A DNA stretch of 64,000 nucleotides, from assembly GCF_019097595.1 (NCBI RefSeq), contig NC_080713.1, positions 4,831,199 through 4,895,198 on the forward strand, read 5' to 3'. This document shows, piece after piece, positions 37,553-49,903 of the stretch (positions are counted from its first letter, which is position 1; the number at the start of each line of letters is the position of its first letter). The stretch comes from Hemibagrus wyckioides (lineage: Eukaryota > Chordata > Actinopteri > Siluriformes > Bagridae). A model generated the notes under the pieces. That model had not been told where the DNA came from, searched no databases, and worked only from the letters and a program-made list of their open reading frames with translations. The position numbers and the translations under genes were made by a program.

Positions 37553-37556
<4 letters not shown>
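37030..37556 (-). pseudogene. GCAP-B partial duplicate with broken exon 2
   Basis: Minus-strand positions 37221 down to 37079 match gene B exon 2, including the acceptor (CAG before GAC) and the donor GTAGGT. The Glu codon after DF-L is TAG, a stop, and about 16 bases after HKLR are replaced or lost, removing the tryptophan region and the start of EF3. The exon remnant is 143 nt instead of 150. About 330 bp further on (to 37556) matches gene B intron 1. No other GCAP exon is recognisable, so this is a dead partial copy. It is closer to the 26.5-kb relic than to gene B in several intron 1 positions (for example TTCTTATAAGATTTGATAAA). Confidence 0.85.
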
Positions 37557-37588
<32 letters not shown>

Positions 37589-37790
37589 ACACATACACTC
37601 ACACCTAAGGCATTTAAGGCATGTGCTTTTTGATAAGTAGCTAAGAAGGAACATTTTGCAATTAAGTACATTTTATTCATAAAGCATTTTTAATGAAAGA
37701 TGCCTAAAGTGTTATGTAACACCACATACCTTCCATTCACTATATACACCAAAGCCCCAGGTTACTCAGCCTTATATATTAAATATATTA

Positions 37791-37956
<166 letters not shown>

Positions 37957-37974
37957 TAACAATTAATATGAACA

Positions 37975-38070
37975 GGTATCGCGGTTGCGGGACAATCAGC
38001 GAGGAAACGCCAGAAACAGCAACTTTAATGTCATCATGGATGAAAAGAAAGAAAGGAGATGTGAGTTGGT
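37975..38070 (+). promoter_or_regulatory. Possible promoter and first exon on the plus strand
   Basis: A locally GC-richer patch (CGCGGTTGCGGGACAATCAG) leads into two overlapping ATG frames ([11 protein letters not shown] or MDEKKERR) and a strong donor GAT/GTGAGT at about 38058. A possible second exon at about 38400-38461 has a good polypyrimidine tract, CCCCTGCAG acceptor and CAG/GTACAG donor. The phases do not join cleanly, so a coding gene is not established. Confidence 0.3.
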
Positions 38071-38171
38071 TGATTTCAGTAAATTAGCTCCGGTCAGGAT
38101 AATCATATTTACTGTCTACACCTGTTGATGTTAGCCTAACGGTGACTGAGCTAACGTTAGCATACACTGTT

Positions 38172-38184
38172 GTTGCTAGGCAAC
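38172..38184. promoter_or_regulatory. Perfect X-box (RFX site)
   Basis: GTTGCTAGGCAAC matches the RFX-factor X-box consensus with both half-sites, GTTGCT and GGCAAC. Such sites mark promoters of ciliary genes and lie near transcription starts. It lies about 110 bp downstream of the possible first exon at 38.03-38.06 kb. Confidence 0.5.
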
Positions 38185-39119
38185 GTCAGACTGTTAGCTA
38201 AATATGTAATGTAGATCATTATGTGTGCCATGAAAACGAGTTAAACTTTAAACCGCGTATTTTCTCTCAGCAATGGATGACCAGCAGACTCATGTTTATG
38301 AATAAAAGAGAATTTTTTAAAGTAATGATCAACAAATAGTGCTGTAGCACACACAGTTTCTAAAAGCTTTTTGCTTTTTCTATTCTAAACCCCTGCAGTT
38401 TGGTGGATGTGTCTCTGACAACGTCCTCTTCAACAAGTGATTTATTTTACATACATCCAGGTACAGAGGTTAGTTTGAAATAAAAGTTTAACAGAGGAAA
38501 TCGAGTCTCACATGATTTACATTTTGTTCACATACAAAACATTAATGGTGAACATTTTTGACTTTATAAAATGATTCTCTCCAGTCTCTGTGATCGGCCC
38601 CTATTAAACAATAAAGAAAGTAAGACATCTTTTTTTTGTATACATAGCATTTGACAGAAAAAAAAGAATAGGCCCTAAATGTATGTTAATGCATACACAC
38701 CCCCCCCACACACACTGTTCAAACCAACGTTAGGTTGGTGTATGTATATGTATATTGTATTATGTATATTTTCAGGCTGATAGCCATTTAAAATAAAAAA
38801 GAGTAAAAAAAAGCAACTAAAAAAGGACTCAGATAAATGAAAATAAAAATAAATTAATTTAAAAAAGTAGCTTACAACTTAATATGGCATTTACATATAG
38901 TGACGTGGGAAAAAAATGGCAAGTTATTTACAAAAAATCACAACTAAGCACAGTGGTTGGAGTAAGTACTAGTACAATATGAGTCACAAAGCAGGCAAAC
39001 TAACTTCATGGAACACATTCACAAAGCCAAAATAGACATTAGATTAGAGAATGGATCAATATGAGTTAACGTCAAAGAGCTATATCATAGAATATCTAAG
39101 CAGCGCTGTGAGAACAGTT

Positions 39120-39195
<76 letters not shown>

Positions 39196-39196
39196 A
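39120..39196. repeat. GATA tetranucleotide microsatellite
   Basis: About 19 GATA units just left of the Tc1-like element at 39282. Confidence 0.96.
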
Positions 39197-39281
39197 ATTT
39201 ACAGTACATTTAGGTAAAAAAAGATCTTTGAAACCGAAATGACAATCCCTGGTTAGAATTACTCAAATACAGAAACACATA

Positions 39282-40429
39282 CACTATATTGCCTATATAC
39301 AGCTTCAACTCTTCTGGGAAGGCTGTCCACAAGGTTTAGGAGTGTGTTTATGGGAATTTTTGACCATTCTTCCAGAAGCGCATTTGTGAGGTCACACACT
39401 GATGTTGGACGAGAAGGCCTGGCTCTCAGTCTCCACTCTAATTCATCCCAAAGGTGTTCTATCGGGTTGAGGTCAGGACTCTGTGCAGGCCAGTCAAGTT
39501 CATCCACACCAGACTCTGTCATCCATGTCTTTATGGACCTTGCTTTGTGCACTGGTGCACAGTCATGTTGGAAGAGGAAGGGGCCAGCTCCAAACTGTTC
39601 CCACAAAGTTGGGAGCATGGAATTGTCCAAAATGTCTTGGTATGCTGAAGCATTCAGAGTTCCTTTCACTGGAACTAAGGGGCCAAGCCCAGCTCCTGAA
39701 AAACAACTCCACACCATAATCCCCCTCCACCAAACTTTACACTTGGCACAATGCAGTCAGACAAGTACCGTTCTCCTGGCAACCGCCAAACCCAGACTCG
39801 TCCATCAGATTGCCAGATGGAGAAGCGTGATTCGTCACTCCAGAGAACGCGTCTCCACTGCTCTAGAGTCCAGTGGCAGCGTGCTTTACACCACTGCATC
39901 CGACGCTTTGCATTGCACTTGGTGATGTATGGCTTGGATGCAGCTGCTCGGCCATGGAAACCCATTCCATGAAGCTCTCTGCGCACTGTTCTTGAGCTAA
40001 TCTGAAGGCCACATGAAGTTTGGAGGTCTGTAGCGATTGACTCTGCAGAAAGTTGGTGACCTCTTCACACTATGCGCCTCAGCATCCGCTGACCCCGCTC
40101 CGTCAGTTTACGTGGCCTACCACTTCGTGGCTGAGTTGCTGTCGTTCCCAAACACTTCCACATTCTTATAATACAGCTGACAGTTGACTGTGGAATATTT
40201 AGGAGCGAGGAAATTTCACGACTGGATTTGTTGCACAGGTGGCATCCTATCACAGTTCCACGCTGGAATTCACTGAGCTCCTGAGAGCGACCCATTCTTT
40301 CACAAATGTTTGTAAAAACAGTCTGCATGCCTAGGTGCTTGATTTTATACACCTGTGGCCATGGAAGTAATTGGAACACCTGATTCTGATTATTTGGATG
40401 GGTGAGCGAATACTTTTGGCAATATAGTG
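39282..40429 (-). pseudogene. Tc1-like transposon with inactivated transposase
   Basis: This copy matches the element at 49904-51151, with the same terminal sequences and TA on both sides (39280-39281 and 40430-40431). It is 100 bp shorter overall because of a deletion just inside the left terminal repeat (at 39295 the terminal sequence breaks off after CACTATATTGCC). The transposase frame on the minus strand is broken twice: a TGA replaces an arginine CGA codon at 40065-40067, and one C is missing in a C run at about 39721-39725, shifting frame just before the second catalytic region. The helix-turn-helix part (40065-40318) and the C-terminal DE part (39308-39717) are each still readable. 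It cannot make transposase, and its left terminal repeat is damaged. Confidence 0.9.
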
Positions 40430-40596
40430 TATGTATGTGAAAATGTGCTATTGAAATCTTTGTATTACTCATTAAATTATTATTTATTATTATTATTATT
40501 AATAATAATAAATTGTTTCCTGTGTGTTACTTCAGTCTTTTTACCACAAGGTGGCAGCAGTGTAAAGCAATTATATGGTACTTTGCGATTTTTATG

Positions 40597-40708
<112 letters not shown>

Positions 40709-40923
40709 TACATGCTATTATATTATTAGTTATTTTTAGTGTCTCATTAATTATTACATCAGTATATTCTCCAGCCCAAATTACTGCTTTAACTGCAATA
40801 ATTAATTCTACATGCCAGAATTTCAATAAGGCTCTCAAACTGAATATGAAGTCAAACACAGCATATCTCACTTACTTTTTTATTTTATTATTATTAAAGG
40901 GAACACTTTCTATGAAGGTCATA

Positions 40924-41453
<530 letters not shown>

Positions 41454-41520
41454 TATCTCTTTATACATCTCAAATATAAATTATTCTTTATATATTTAAG
41501 CTTGTTAGTGATATTTAAAG

Positions 41521-41626
41521 GTCAGAGCCCATGATACAGCTTCTCCTGGAGTGGATCAGTTCAGAACCCAACAGTTACATCTTGGTGTTGCTGGGACTTG
41601 AACCCCAAACCTTCTGATCAGTAAAT
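41521..41626 (-). mobile_element. tRNA-derived SINE fragment
   Basis: Read on the minus strand, ACTGATCAGAAGGTTTGGGG then TTCAAGTCCCAGCAACACCA and AAGCTGTATCATGGGCTCTG match the B-box region and body of the SINE at 54256-54468. The A-box head is missing. Confidence 0.6.
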
Positions 41627-42327
41627 GTAATACATTATGAATGGTTCAGTTTAATTACAGACACACTCAGAAATATTTCTTTTTGTTGTACATTTCACCT
41701 CACCGGAAATATAACCTATTACATTTTGAATGCACTGTAACATGATTACATGCATCATTTAGCAAAACAAAACGAACAGAATTTATTTACCTGTCTCTAG
41801 CAAGCACGCATGATTAATACAAATATTCTTGCATGCTGTATAATATATGACTGCATAAGCTGCATGTGAAGTCGGATATAATTTTTTTCACATTAAACCT
41901 ACATATAATAAAATATTGCTTACTTAACAATAGTATCAAGTCTATTGTAAGTATGAAACATAAATAAAACGCCGTTGACTGTTTTGCAGTTACTCACAGA
42001 GATTAAGCAAGAAACAGTGAATAATAGACTATTTAATCTTTCTCTGCTGTGTGTTCCAAACATTTTAAAGGTGCAATAAAGTCTGATGCATTATAACAAA
42101 GTGTATAATTATATTCACGAATGCACTAATATATTACAGACGTGTTCATAGTCCGTTATATATATTGTTTTTATGGAGTGTCTTAACAAATTGCTTGCCA
42201 GTGATGAGTTTAAGAGGTTAAATTACGATAAAATCGTTATCTAAACCTTTATTTACATCTATTCAAACGGCGTGATTATTTCTCCAGGAGAAATTTGTAT
42301 TCTCTTAGAGAGAGAAAGGAAGAGAAT

Positions 42328-42358
<31 letters not shown>

Positions 42359-43261
42359 TGAAAAATGGCCCCTCTTGGCCTGTCCTAGTGAGAGAGTGAG
42401 AGAGAACAGTGCCTTGAGCAGTCAAACACTGGCTGTAAACATCAGCCCAGTAAATATTCAATTTAAAGGATTTTCAGATAAGAGAGTCTGAAAAATTGAG
42501 GCAGTGGCCATTCTTCTAGATAAGAAAAGACTGCACCATCTGGAATGAGGAAGATAGCGAACTTCCACACCATCCCAGAGCCCTCAGTCCTAGCCACTAA
42601 AGAAAGAGAGGGAGAGCCGGAGAGTGCAGAGAGGGAGAGAGAGAGACAAAAAAGTGTGCTTACTGTTATCAGAGGGTCACCTGAATTTATTTTCAACCGT
42701 GGAAAGGCCACGGAAAGATTGGCTCTGCAAACATTAAATACAAAAGAACCGTTCAGAGGTATGACTCTTCTTCTGCTTCTTCTTCTTCTTTTCTGACTTC
42801 ACAGACATGACCATCAAAGCTCCTTGAGAATGTTTCATGTTTCCTGAGTCCCTTTATAGTATCGTCAATGCCGTAAAGCTCACACGAAACCATCTCATCA
42901 CAGGAGTCCATTTTTTTCCTGTATTTTTATCTGCCTCTGTAATTAAAGCTTTAATTAAACTATTTAGCGTCTTTTGTCTCGCTCTCTGCCGAGTCCGTCA
43001 TCGTCGTATTTCCGGTGCAGAAGTTAAAGGACGGAATGTTAGGAAGAGCTCAGAGACGTTTATTTCACCTAAAAACATTTACTTTTCAAACATATCTCGA
43101 TTACGAACAACAAATATGGTATGGTATAAGATAATAATAGTCATAATAATTTATTCATTATAATAATAATTAAAAAAAGTTTATACAGTTTATATTCGCT
43201 GAGCAAATTGTTTTGTTAATTTTTTCAACCATAGTTCAATTTCTTAGCCTTAATAATTATT

Positions 43262-43315
43262 TTTAAATAAATAAAAAATAAATAAAAAATAAATAAATAA
43301 ATAAATAAATAAATA

Positions 43316-43365
<50 letters not shown>
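43262..43365. repeat. AAAT and AATC tetranucleotide repeats
   Basis: AAAT units change abruptly into about 12 AATC units. Confidence 0.93.
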
Positions 43366-43366
<1 letters not shown>

Positions 43367-43713
43367 GATCATTTCTCACTATGGAGAATACAAACTTTTG
43401 CAAGCAGGTCTAGAATTCAGGTTCATTGTAAGAATATTTAAAGAAAGACCTAAATGAATTTAGATATCTGGATACGTTTTCATCCAGTATTTGTGAGCTT
43501 CACACTTCACCACCGTCACCTTTTTAGCAATCGGTGATTTATATTACCTGAAAACGATTTAGTTGCTCGTGTGAGTGGAATAATCTCGAGTCTAGTGTTT
43601 ACCTCTTTTCTAATTACATCTCCACTCACTCCACTTATTGTAGAGCGTTGCTCCCGAGCCTGTATCTTAAAGCTATCAGCTGATGTAAGGTATGTGTGAG
43701 ATAGAAACTAAGG

Positions 43714-43715
<2 letters not shown>

Positions 43716-43803
<88 letters not shown>
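43716..43803. repeat. AT dinucleotide microsatellite
   Basis: About 43 uninterrupted AT units. Confidence 0.96.
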
Positions 43804-43806
<3 letters not shown>

Positions 43807-45206
43807 CGCAGTGTGCAGGGTGAAAGCTGTTAAGTCAGCGATAAACACTCCCAGATAACCTTTAGCCCGTCCTCACAACTCTAAAGTTTGTTCCATTTGA
43901 GTTCTTTAGCAACTGCAATCACTTCACATTCCTAACCCTTTGGCTCAGCCGAGCACTTTTCTTTCGTCTCCCCCCGAACTGAACAGGGAGGTTAATTGTA
44001 TGTCTACTGAAGACAATAGAACCTCAGGAAACCATTAAAGACCACTCAAATACCACTCAGTGTTTCCAAGAATTGCTTTGTATTTCATCCACAGGCCAAG
44101 GCAACCCTATAATGAGACTGCGAGTACGCTGCAAAATTGGATCTCGTTGCGACGTATTATACAAATCCATTACATGGGTGTGAGCGATAAATTAAATGCA
44201 TTAAGTGATCTTCAAGCCTCAGAGATTTTCATTACGATCATAAGAAATATCCTCAGGTTACATTTCGAAAATGTATTATAAAGTCACTCGTGGTTCAAGA
44301 ACTTCACTCGGATGAGATGCCCCGTAGACACGCTGTCATCTTTGTCCTATAATGATGGATGTCCTATCTTAACACCCTGTATCTATAACCACTGCAGCAA
44401 AGGCAGTTCTGAGAGCATGTAGGCTTTGATCTGCCCCAGGAAACTTTTATATTTAATACTGATCAAGAATCCGATCTGGTTTAGTCAGTGAGATTGGGTA
44501 ATAAGTGTGGACAGTAAGATTCTTTTATTTACATTATATTAATATTACTCCTATATATTTTTGTTCAGTTTTCTATTACCCTTCGTTTAGCCTTCGTCAT
44601 AAAGTTGGGATCGATAGATCATTAAATCTATGCATAAAAAAACACAAAGAAATCTTTATTTTTGTTTTCCCGCCAAACTGGAATTTATTTGCATGTCTTC
44701 ATAATTTATTATCTTCATGGAAACAAATGATTCTTTTCTTCATTTAACACAGTATTTGTTATTTGTCTGCGGTGCATTTACAGTGTTACAGTGTTACAGG
44801 TGACGTTATACCTGTAAGCGTTTATTTGTTTATTTAAATATAATGGTGAATCCTCTCCCCGTCTGCTGACGAGAACAACGGTGCACTTTTATGCAAAAGA
44901 GTTCGTGCTAATTACAGAGGAGACGACTTTTCGCACTAATCACATCCGTGGAAACATTAAGCCCCAGCAGTGAGAAATGGAGAAAGTGGCACCATACAGT
45001 GGCAAAATGTGCAAGTGAACATATATATATATACGTTAATAGAAATGATCGGATGAATCATTTCATTCAGTCCAGCTGAAGGCTTGATTTCCATTTACTA
45101 TCTGAGTCAAGAGCAGAAACTGTGCAACAAACTAGCCTTCAGATTTCCTCTGCAAAAGCTTTGCAGTCTCAGCAAGTGGTTCTGCTCTCCCCATTAACCA
45201 GAATGG

Positions 45207-45896
45207 TTAATTTCCTGAGATTCCACCTTGAGGGCAGAATCTTTTTGACTGTGTTTCACTCTGTATGACACTGTAGTCAAACTGCCTCTTTCCTGCATCA
45301 CTACACACCGCATCGCTATCTTGTCTTTCCTCCCAGAGAGCGCTCTGCATCTCAGGGGGTTGATATCCCGGCTCAAGGGGGTTCAGTGGGTCCTTGGAGA
45401 GAAGGATACTGATAGATGGCACGGTCCTGTGAACAGTCATTTTGGCGCCGCCTCCTTCCTGACTCTCCCACACCTCCCGAACACCTTTATAACGCAGTTT
45501 GGTCAGCTGATGGAGTCCACCCACTTTCCTCTTCATTATCTCGACACAGGTGATGGTTTTCGTGACTGCTCGGCCCGACCCGGTGAACACCACCTGCCTC
45601 AGGCCGACCTGTTCGCCGTTTCCCTCTTTGCACTGCATCCGCGCCATTGCGAAGCCCATCAGGTTGCGTATCTTGCTGCCTTCTTTAACGCGCATCTCCA
45701 AGACGCCTGGGAGCAGCCCCGGAAACGGACACGGGCTATCCTCCTCTGTCCGACACACCCTCTTAAAGCCGGCTGCAAGACCCTGCTTCAGAACTGGGCT
45801 GTGAGAGGGCAGGACAGGAGCTGCAGAGGTGTGCTGACCGGTAGTCGTCTCACCCGGGAAGGGTACATGTTCATCATGCGTGATGCTCAGATCCAT
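45207..45896 (-). CDS. rpp25: Ribonuclease P/MRP subunit p25 (Alba family)
   Basis: A single-exon frame of 229 aa. Rpp25 binds RNA in the nucleolar RNase P and RNase MRP complexes, together with Rpp20, for tRNA and rRNA processing. The Alba domain covers about residues 66-168, with MRVKEGSKIRNLMGFAMARM, VVFTGSGRAVTKTITCVEIM, KRKVGGLHQLTKLRY and ILLSKDPLNPLEPGYQPPE as recognisable blocks. The GVREVWES segment and VKEGSKIRNLM favour RPP25 over the shorter paralogue RPP25L. The frame is open to 45902, but the codon there is GTG, so the first ATG (45896) was chosen. The first 50 residues are poorly conserved; conservation starts near EEDSPCPFPG, so a start in an upstream exon is possible. The tail is acidic/polar. 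The region is GC-richer than its neighbours. Confidence 0.93.
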   Translation of the reverse strand: MDLSITHDEHVPFPGETTTGQHTSAAPVLPSHSPVLKQGLAAGFKRVCRTEEDSPCPFPGLLPGVLEMRVKEGSKIRNLMGFAMARMQCKEGNGEQVGLRQVVFTGSGRAVTKTITCVEIMKRKVGGLHQLTKLRYKGVREVWESQEGGGAKMTVHRTVPSISILLSKDPLNPLEPGYQPPEMQSALWEERQDSDAVCSDAGKRQFDYSVIQSETQSKRFCPQGGISGN

Positions 45897-48019
45897 AAGC
45901 ACACTTTTTCAGTATCCTCAGGAGCTTTAACCAGTCAAGCTGAGTCTCTGAAACAATTCCAGCTTTAAACACTTGGAGCATGCTGCAATTATTCCTGCAT
46001 TTCGGATGTTTTTTCAGTTACACCTAGCTTGCTGATGTTTCGACTAAAAAAAAAAAAACCCCAAAAATTTCTCTCTCTCCTAGTTGCACTTAATTTACTT
46101 TTATTTAATTAATCATGAGCAGTTTTGTGTGTGCGTTGTAAAACATTAAAACATCGCCCGATCAATTAGCTGCCCCAAAAGACAATCCAAAACTGCTTGT
46201 CAAAGAGTTCTAACAAACAAGGACAAATCAAACAGCAAATTCAGGCAGAAATGATTTCCAAGACCTTCATATAATGCTGCGAATGTCCTGCATCTGCAAA
46301 CCGAAAGACATTACCTCTTCTTTAGAGTCCTGAAGATTTACCATGAACAAAATTTCGTGATGTGATCTTCCGGTGAACTTCGCAAACGCTCCCCTTGTGT
46401 GGTTCTTCGAAACTGGAGGCTGATTACAAGGTATTAGGATTCATTCGTGCAAAAATGTTCGCCCAATCAAAATTTTCACCAAGATGTAACTTTCCTCTTG
46501 TAGTGCCCTCTGCTCCTCCTTGCTCTCCTGTCTTCTTTTCTCCTTGCTTGAAACCATGAAGCAGCATCTCTGATGGAAATATTGCTTTCTTTCTCAGTCT
46601 TCTGGCAGGTTCAGGCTTGGTTGGGACATGCACCGCATTCTCTTAGGGGTTTTTCAAGTGACAAAGTCAGCACTCCAGTCTCTTTTAAAGATGCAGAGAG
46701 GAGCAGCACTGGTACATAAATGCGAGCGGGGGGAGAGTCTGTACGAGTTAGTGGGGGATAGGCAGGGGGGTGGCTCAAGACTGAAATATTTCATCCTTCT
46801 TAAAGGTACAGACGCCTCCTTTGAATGACAAAATTTCTCCCTTCACTAGTTCATTCGCATTGGCTAAAAGTAGGAGTCTATTCCTTTAAGACCAAAGGCA
46901 CAGGTTTAAGCAACTTGTGTCAATCTGTTTAGAGGACGTTCCAGTGCATGTGCTCAATGTACATGACTCATTAACCTGCAGCTCTGAAATAGGGAGCCAG
47001 TCAAGCTTGTAAAAGTGCAATTTCAGCGGGTGTAACAATGAATGAAATTATCTCACTTCTAATTGAAAACATCCTTCACGCTCCTGCTGAAAGTCAGGGG
47101 CATTAAATTGCACTGTACTTAGCGGGGTTTTTTTTTTTCTCCTCGTAAATGTCTTTGCACTTTACTATTTGCATAATGTTAATGTTTTCAGCACAGAGAT
47201 GACCTCCTTGGGAACGTTAGCAGTGAACAAGACAGATTTTTATATAAAGAAGCTATCCAAGGATTTGTAACAATGGGTCTCATCGAAGAGCTGGAAAAAA
47301 TGGTGACGTACATTTGCGGGTACTTTGCCGGAATTGTTTCAATTATTTATTGTAAATCTTTGTGTAAGCATGCCAACCACTGCCATCAAAAACAACAAGA
47401 GCAACAACAATAAATAGTATGATTTCTTTTGTTGGATTTATCCATCCATCCATCCATCCACCAATCCTTCCATCCATCCATCCATTTTCTGTAGCACTAA
47501 TCCTACACAACATCATGTGGAGTTTGGAGCTTTTCTCTGTCAACTCTAGGGTCACAGATTGACAGACACCCTGGACAGAGTGCCAAACCATTTCAGGGCA
47601 CAATTTCATACACACTCACACACCCATTCACACACTAGGGACAATTTAAACATGCCTACAATGAATTTCTTTGGACTGTTCAAGAAATACTTGGGAAACC
47701 ACCAAAAAATGGAGAAAACACACAAATCAAACCCCCAACCCTTAAGGTGCAAGACAATTTTTTAAATAAGTGCAGCTCTGTTGGTGTATAAATATTATTT
47801 TTTATCACATTGCCGGAAAATATTTTCCTATTTTTAGGCAGCCTAAAAATTTGTTTGATTAGCTTTATGTATCTTCCTGTATGTTATTTGCATTCATCAA
47901 CAGTTTAATTAATGCCAATGTAATAAAAATCTCAAATTTGATCTTGACAGTGTAATCTGTGTCTTATTAAAGTGCAGCACTTTGACATGCAAATCAATCA
48001 ATCGATGTTCATATCAGTC
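45897..48019. other. Region upstream of rpp25, no supported gene
   Basis: The rpp25 promoter should lie in the first few hundred bases, but no clear TATA or GC box was seen. An open frame at 46424-46633 on the minus strand (basic, MHVPTKPEPARRLRKK) has no recognisable domain. A decayed SINE-like segment with a CCAT-repeat tail lies at about 47440-47750. Confidence 0.5.
47440..47750 (-). mobile_element. Decayed tRNA-type SINE
   Basis: TCCATCCATCCATCCATTTT at about 47470, followed by CACCCTGGACAGAGTGCC and CACATTCACACACTAGGGAC-like body sequence, parallels the SINE at 36122-36474 in the same orientation. The head is degraded. Confidence 0.55.
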
Positions 48020-48027
48020 TTCTAATG

Positions 48028-48504
48028 CAGGGTTCCCCAACCTTTTTTGTACCATGGACCAGTTTGATAACGGACAATTTTTCCGCCCCCAGGGTTAATT
48101 GATAGAGGGAGCTCTCTAGTGATATTTGGTTTTGGGTCTTTTGCCTAGTTCACACTGCACGATTTCCAAGGTGGTCGGATCACCGTTGATTTCACACTGC
48201 ACGACTATCTAGGGTAGCATTCAGTCACTGCTGTGTTCACACTGCGCGATGGATCAGCAAAACAGGAGGTTTCACACTGCATGACTTCACAATAGGAAGA
48301 ATCGCCGAAAATCAGGGTTAAAATCGAGCAGTGTGAACTCGGCATTACTGATGTATGGAAAAACCTGCGACTGCGTCAAATGCGGGAGTGTTTTATTAAA
48401 ATAAAATATATATAATCTTAAGTTATATATATAATATCCTAAGTTTATTGTTTCTTTGTGGGCCGGTACCAAATGGTCCTCAGCCCGGTGGTTAGGGACC
48501 CCTG
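48028..48504. mobile_element. hAT-type non-autonomous element with 8-bp target duplication
   Basis: The ends CAGGGTTCCCCAACC and GGTTAGGGACCCCTG are inverted repeats. The flanking octamer TTCTAATG is present at 48020-48027 and again at 48505-48512, a clear 8-bp target-site duplication as made by hAT transposases. The element is 477 bp with no coding sequence. A second inverted-repeat element is nested inside it at 48147-48339. Confidence 0.88.
48147..48339. mobile_element. Nested MITE inside the hAT-type element
   Basis: AGTTCACACTGCACGATTT at the left and its inverse AAATCGAGCAGTGTGAACT at the right form a 19-bp terminal inverted repeat with one mismatch. The interior repeats the motif TTCACACTGC several times. 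Part of it (ACTTCACAATAGGAAGAATC) recurs in the hAT-like element at 32254-32984. The target duplication is not certain, so the superfamily is open. Confidence 0.7.
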
Positions 48505-48512
48505 TTCTAATG

Positions 48513-48921
48513 CGTACATTTATACACACTCAGGAGCATGAGTGTTTCTTTTTTTTTATGAAACCGAATACTCAAACAATCAGTAAATGAGGCCCATTTT
48601 GTACTGTATTCCTATGAACCTACATAACGTATTCATTGCTTTATTCTGGTCTATGTCATGGTGAAGTGTATCCTGGGAGAAAAGCAGGACTACATTCTGG
48701 ATACACACTGACACACACACCCACACACACATACAGCAAATCTGACTACCAGCGCAGAAGATCGGAGGAAACCGAAAAAACCCAGGGTAAACCTACATGG
48801 GTAGATTAAATAGCTAAATTGTTACCATAGTAACCCAATCTCAGGACCTCAGCATCGAATCAGCGACTGTGATGATGTAAAGCAACAATGCTGCTCAAAT
48901 ATTAGCCAAATTTTCCTTCCA

Positions 48922-48959
<38 letters not shown>

Positions 48960-49243
48960 GGATCAGTTATCTTATTTAAAATCCTGATTCCATAATCCAG
49001 GGTTTTGTCTTGTTGTCTTGCAGTTGAAGTCGACTAATTTTTCAGTCATATGTGATGACACTATATTAGCTATGTACATCTCTGTTCTCTATTTGGGACT
49101 GTTAGTTGGTGGCTCTACGTGCACAGACAGCTATAGTCTTGGGCCACTCTCTAGGGGACAGCTGGCTTAGTCAGCCTAGGTGATAGACAGGTGGGTAAAT
49201 GGGTAAAGGCAGGCCAATCAGTCTGAAACAATGAGCTGTCTCA

Positions 49244-49288
<45 letters not shown>

Positions 49289-49903
49289 GTGTTTACTACA
49301 TTTTCTATTTTTCACTACTTGTTACTATTTATAGTCTATTGGGTGGAGAAATAAAGATACAGGCCAGAGTAATTAAATTCCTCAGGTATTTTCAGGAATT
49401 TTATGGGTATAATGTAGAATAATAATATTGGAGAATCTGGATTATACTGTACAAGAATAATATTGTCGAATCAGTGTATAAAATTGTGACAAATAATAGG
49501 TATACTTGTGTCATGTGGTGATATAAGGAAGCGTGGTGTGATGGTAAAATGGGGTTTTCTGATATTTTGTAATTCTCTATGATTCTGCGGCTATAAACTA
49601 CTGCTGTAACACTTCTACATGTGTTTACAATACAAAGCACCCTTATTTGCACTAAAATCCACACTGGTCAGTGCTATTTTGCTTTATGTATCTGTCTTGT
49701 AGTGTATTATATTGTCCTTTGTCTTGTACTCTTTGCAGAAGGTTGCATACATGTACTTTAGGTCAATAGGTTAATTTTTACTCTTTAGCCCTTCGTTCTG
49801 TGTTATTTTAATGTAGCTCTGTGTCTTTGTGCAGCACCAGAGGTGTAGAGGAACGTTTACTGAGTACGTATTAGCTTCCTGACTTGATTCAAACTGACAT
49901 ATA
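48513..49903. other. Intergenic sequence with repeats
   Basis: A diverged SINE-like block lies at about 48630-48900 (ACCTCAGCATCGAATCAGCG), a CT run at about 48926-48955, and a GT/GA run at about 49244-49290. No gene is supported. Confidence 0.55.

Larger units (their letters stand above)
41627..45206. other. Intergenic region downstream of rpp25
   Basis: No gene is supported. It contains AAAT/AATC tetramers (about 43262-43365) and an AT run (about 43716-43803). A TTTATT at 44655-44660 gives an AATAAA on the minus strand, about 550 bp beyond the rpp25 stop, and may be its polyadenylation signal. The stretch 44860-44980 is complex and unique. Confidence 0.55.

Noticed and set aside
39344..39925. 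Plus-strand open frame of 193 aa (and the parallel frame at 49948-50694)
   Set aside because: They are antisense to the Tc1 transposase, which explains the openness; the minus strand carries the real domain motifs.
45321..45968. Plus-strand frame of 215 aa
   Set aside because: Antisense to rpp25; the minus-strand Alba-domain protein explains the region.
47273..47413. Short frame beginning MGLIEELEKMVTYICGYF
   Set aside because: 46 codons, ends in a CAA-rich run, no splice or promoter evidence and no recognised domain; probably chance.
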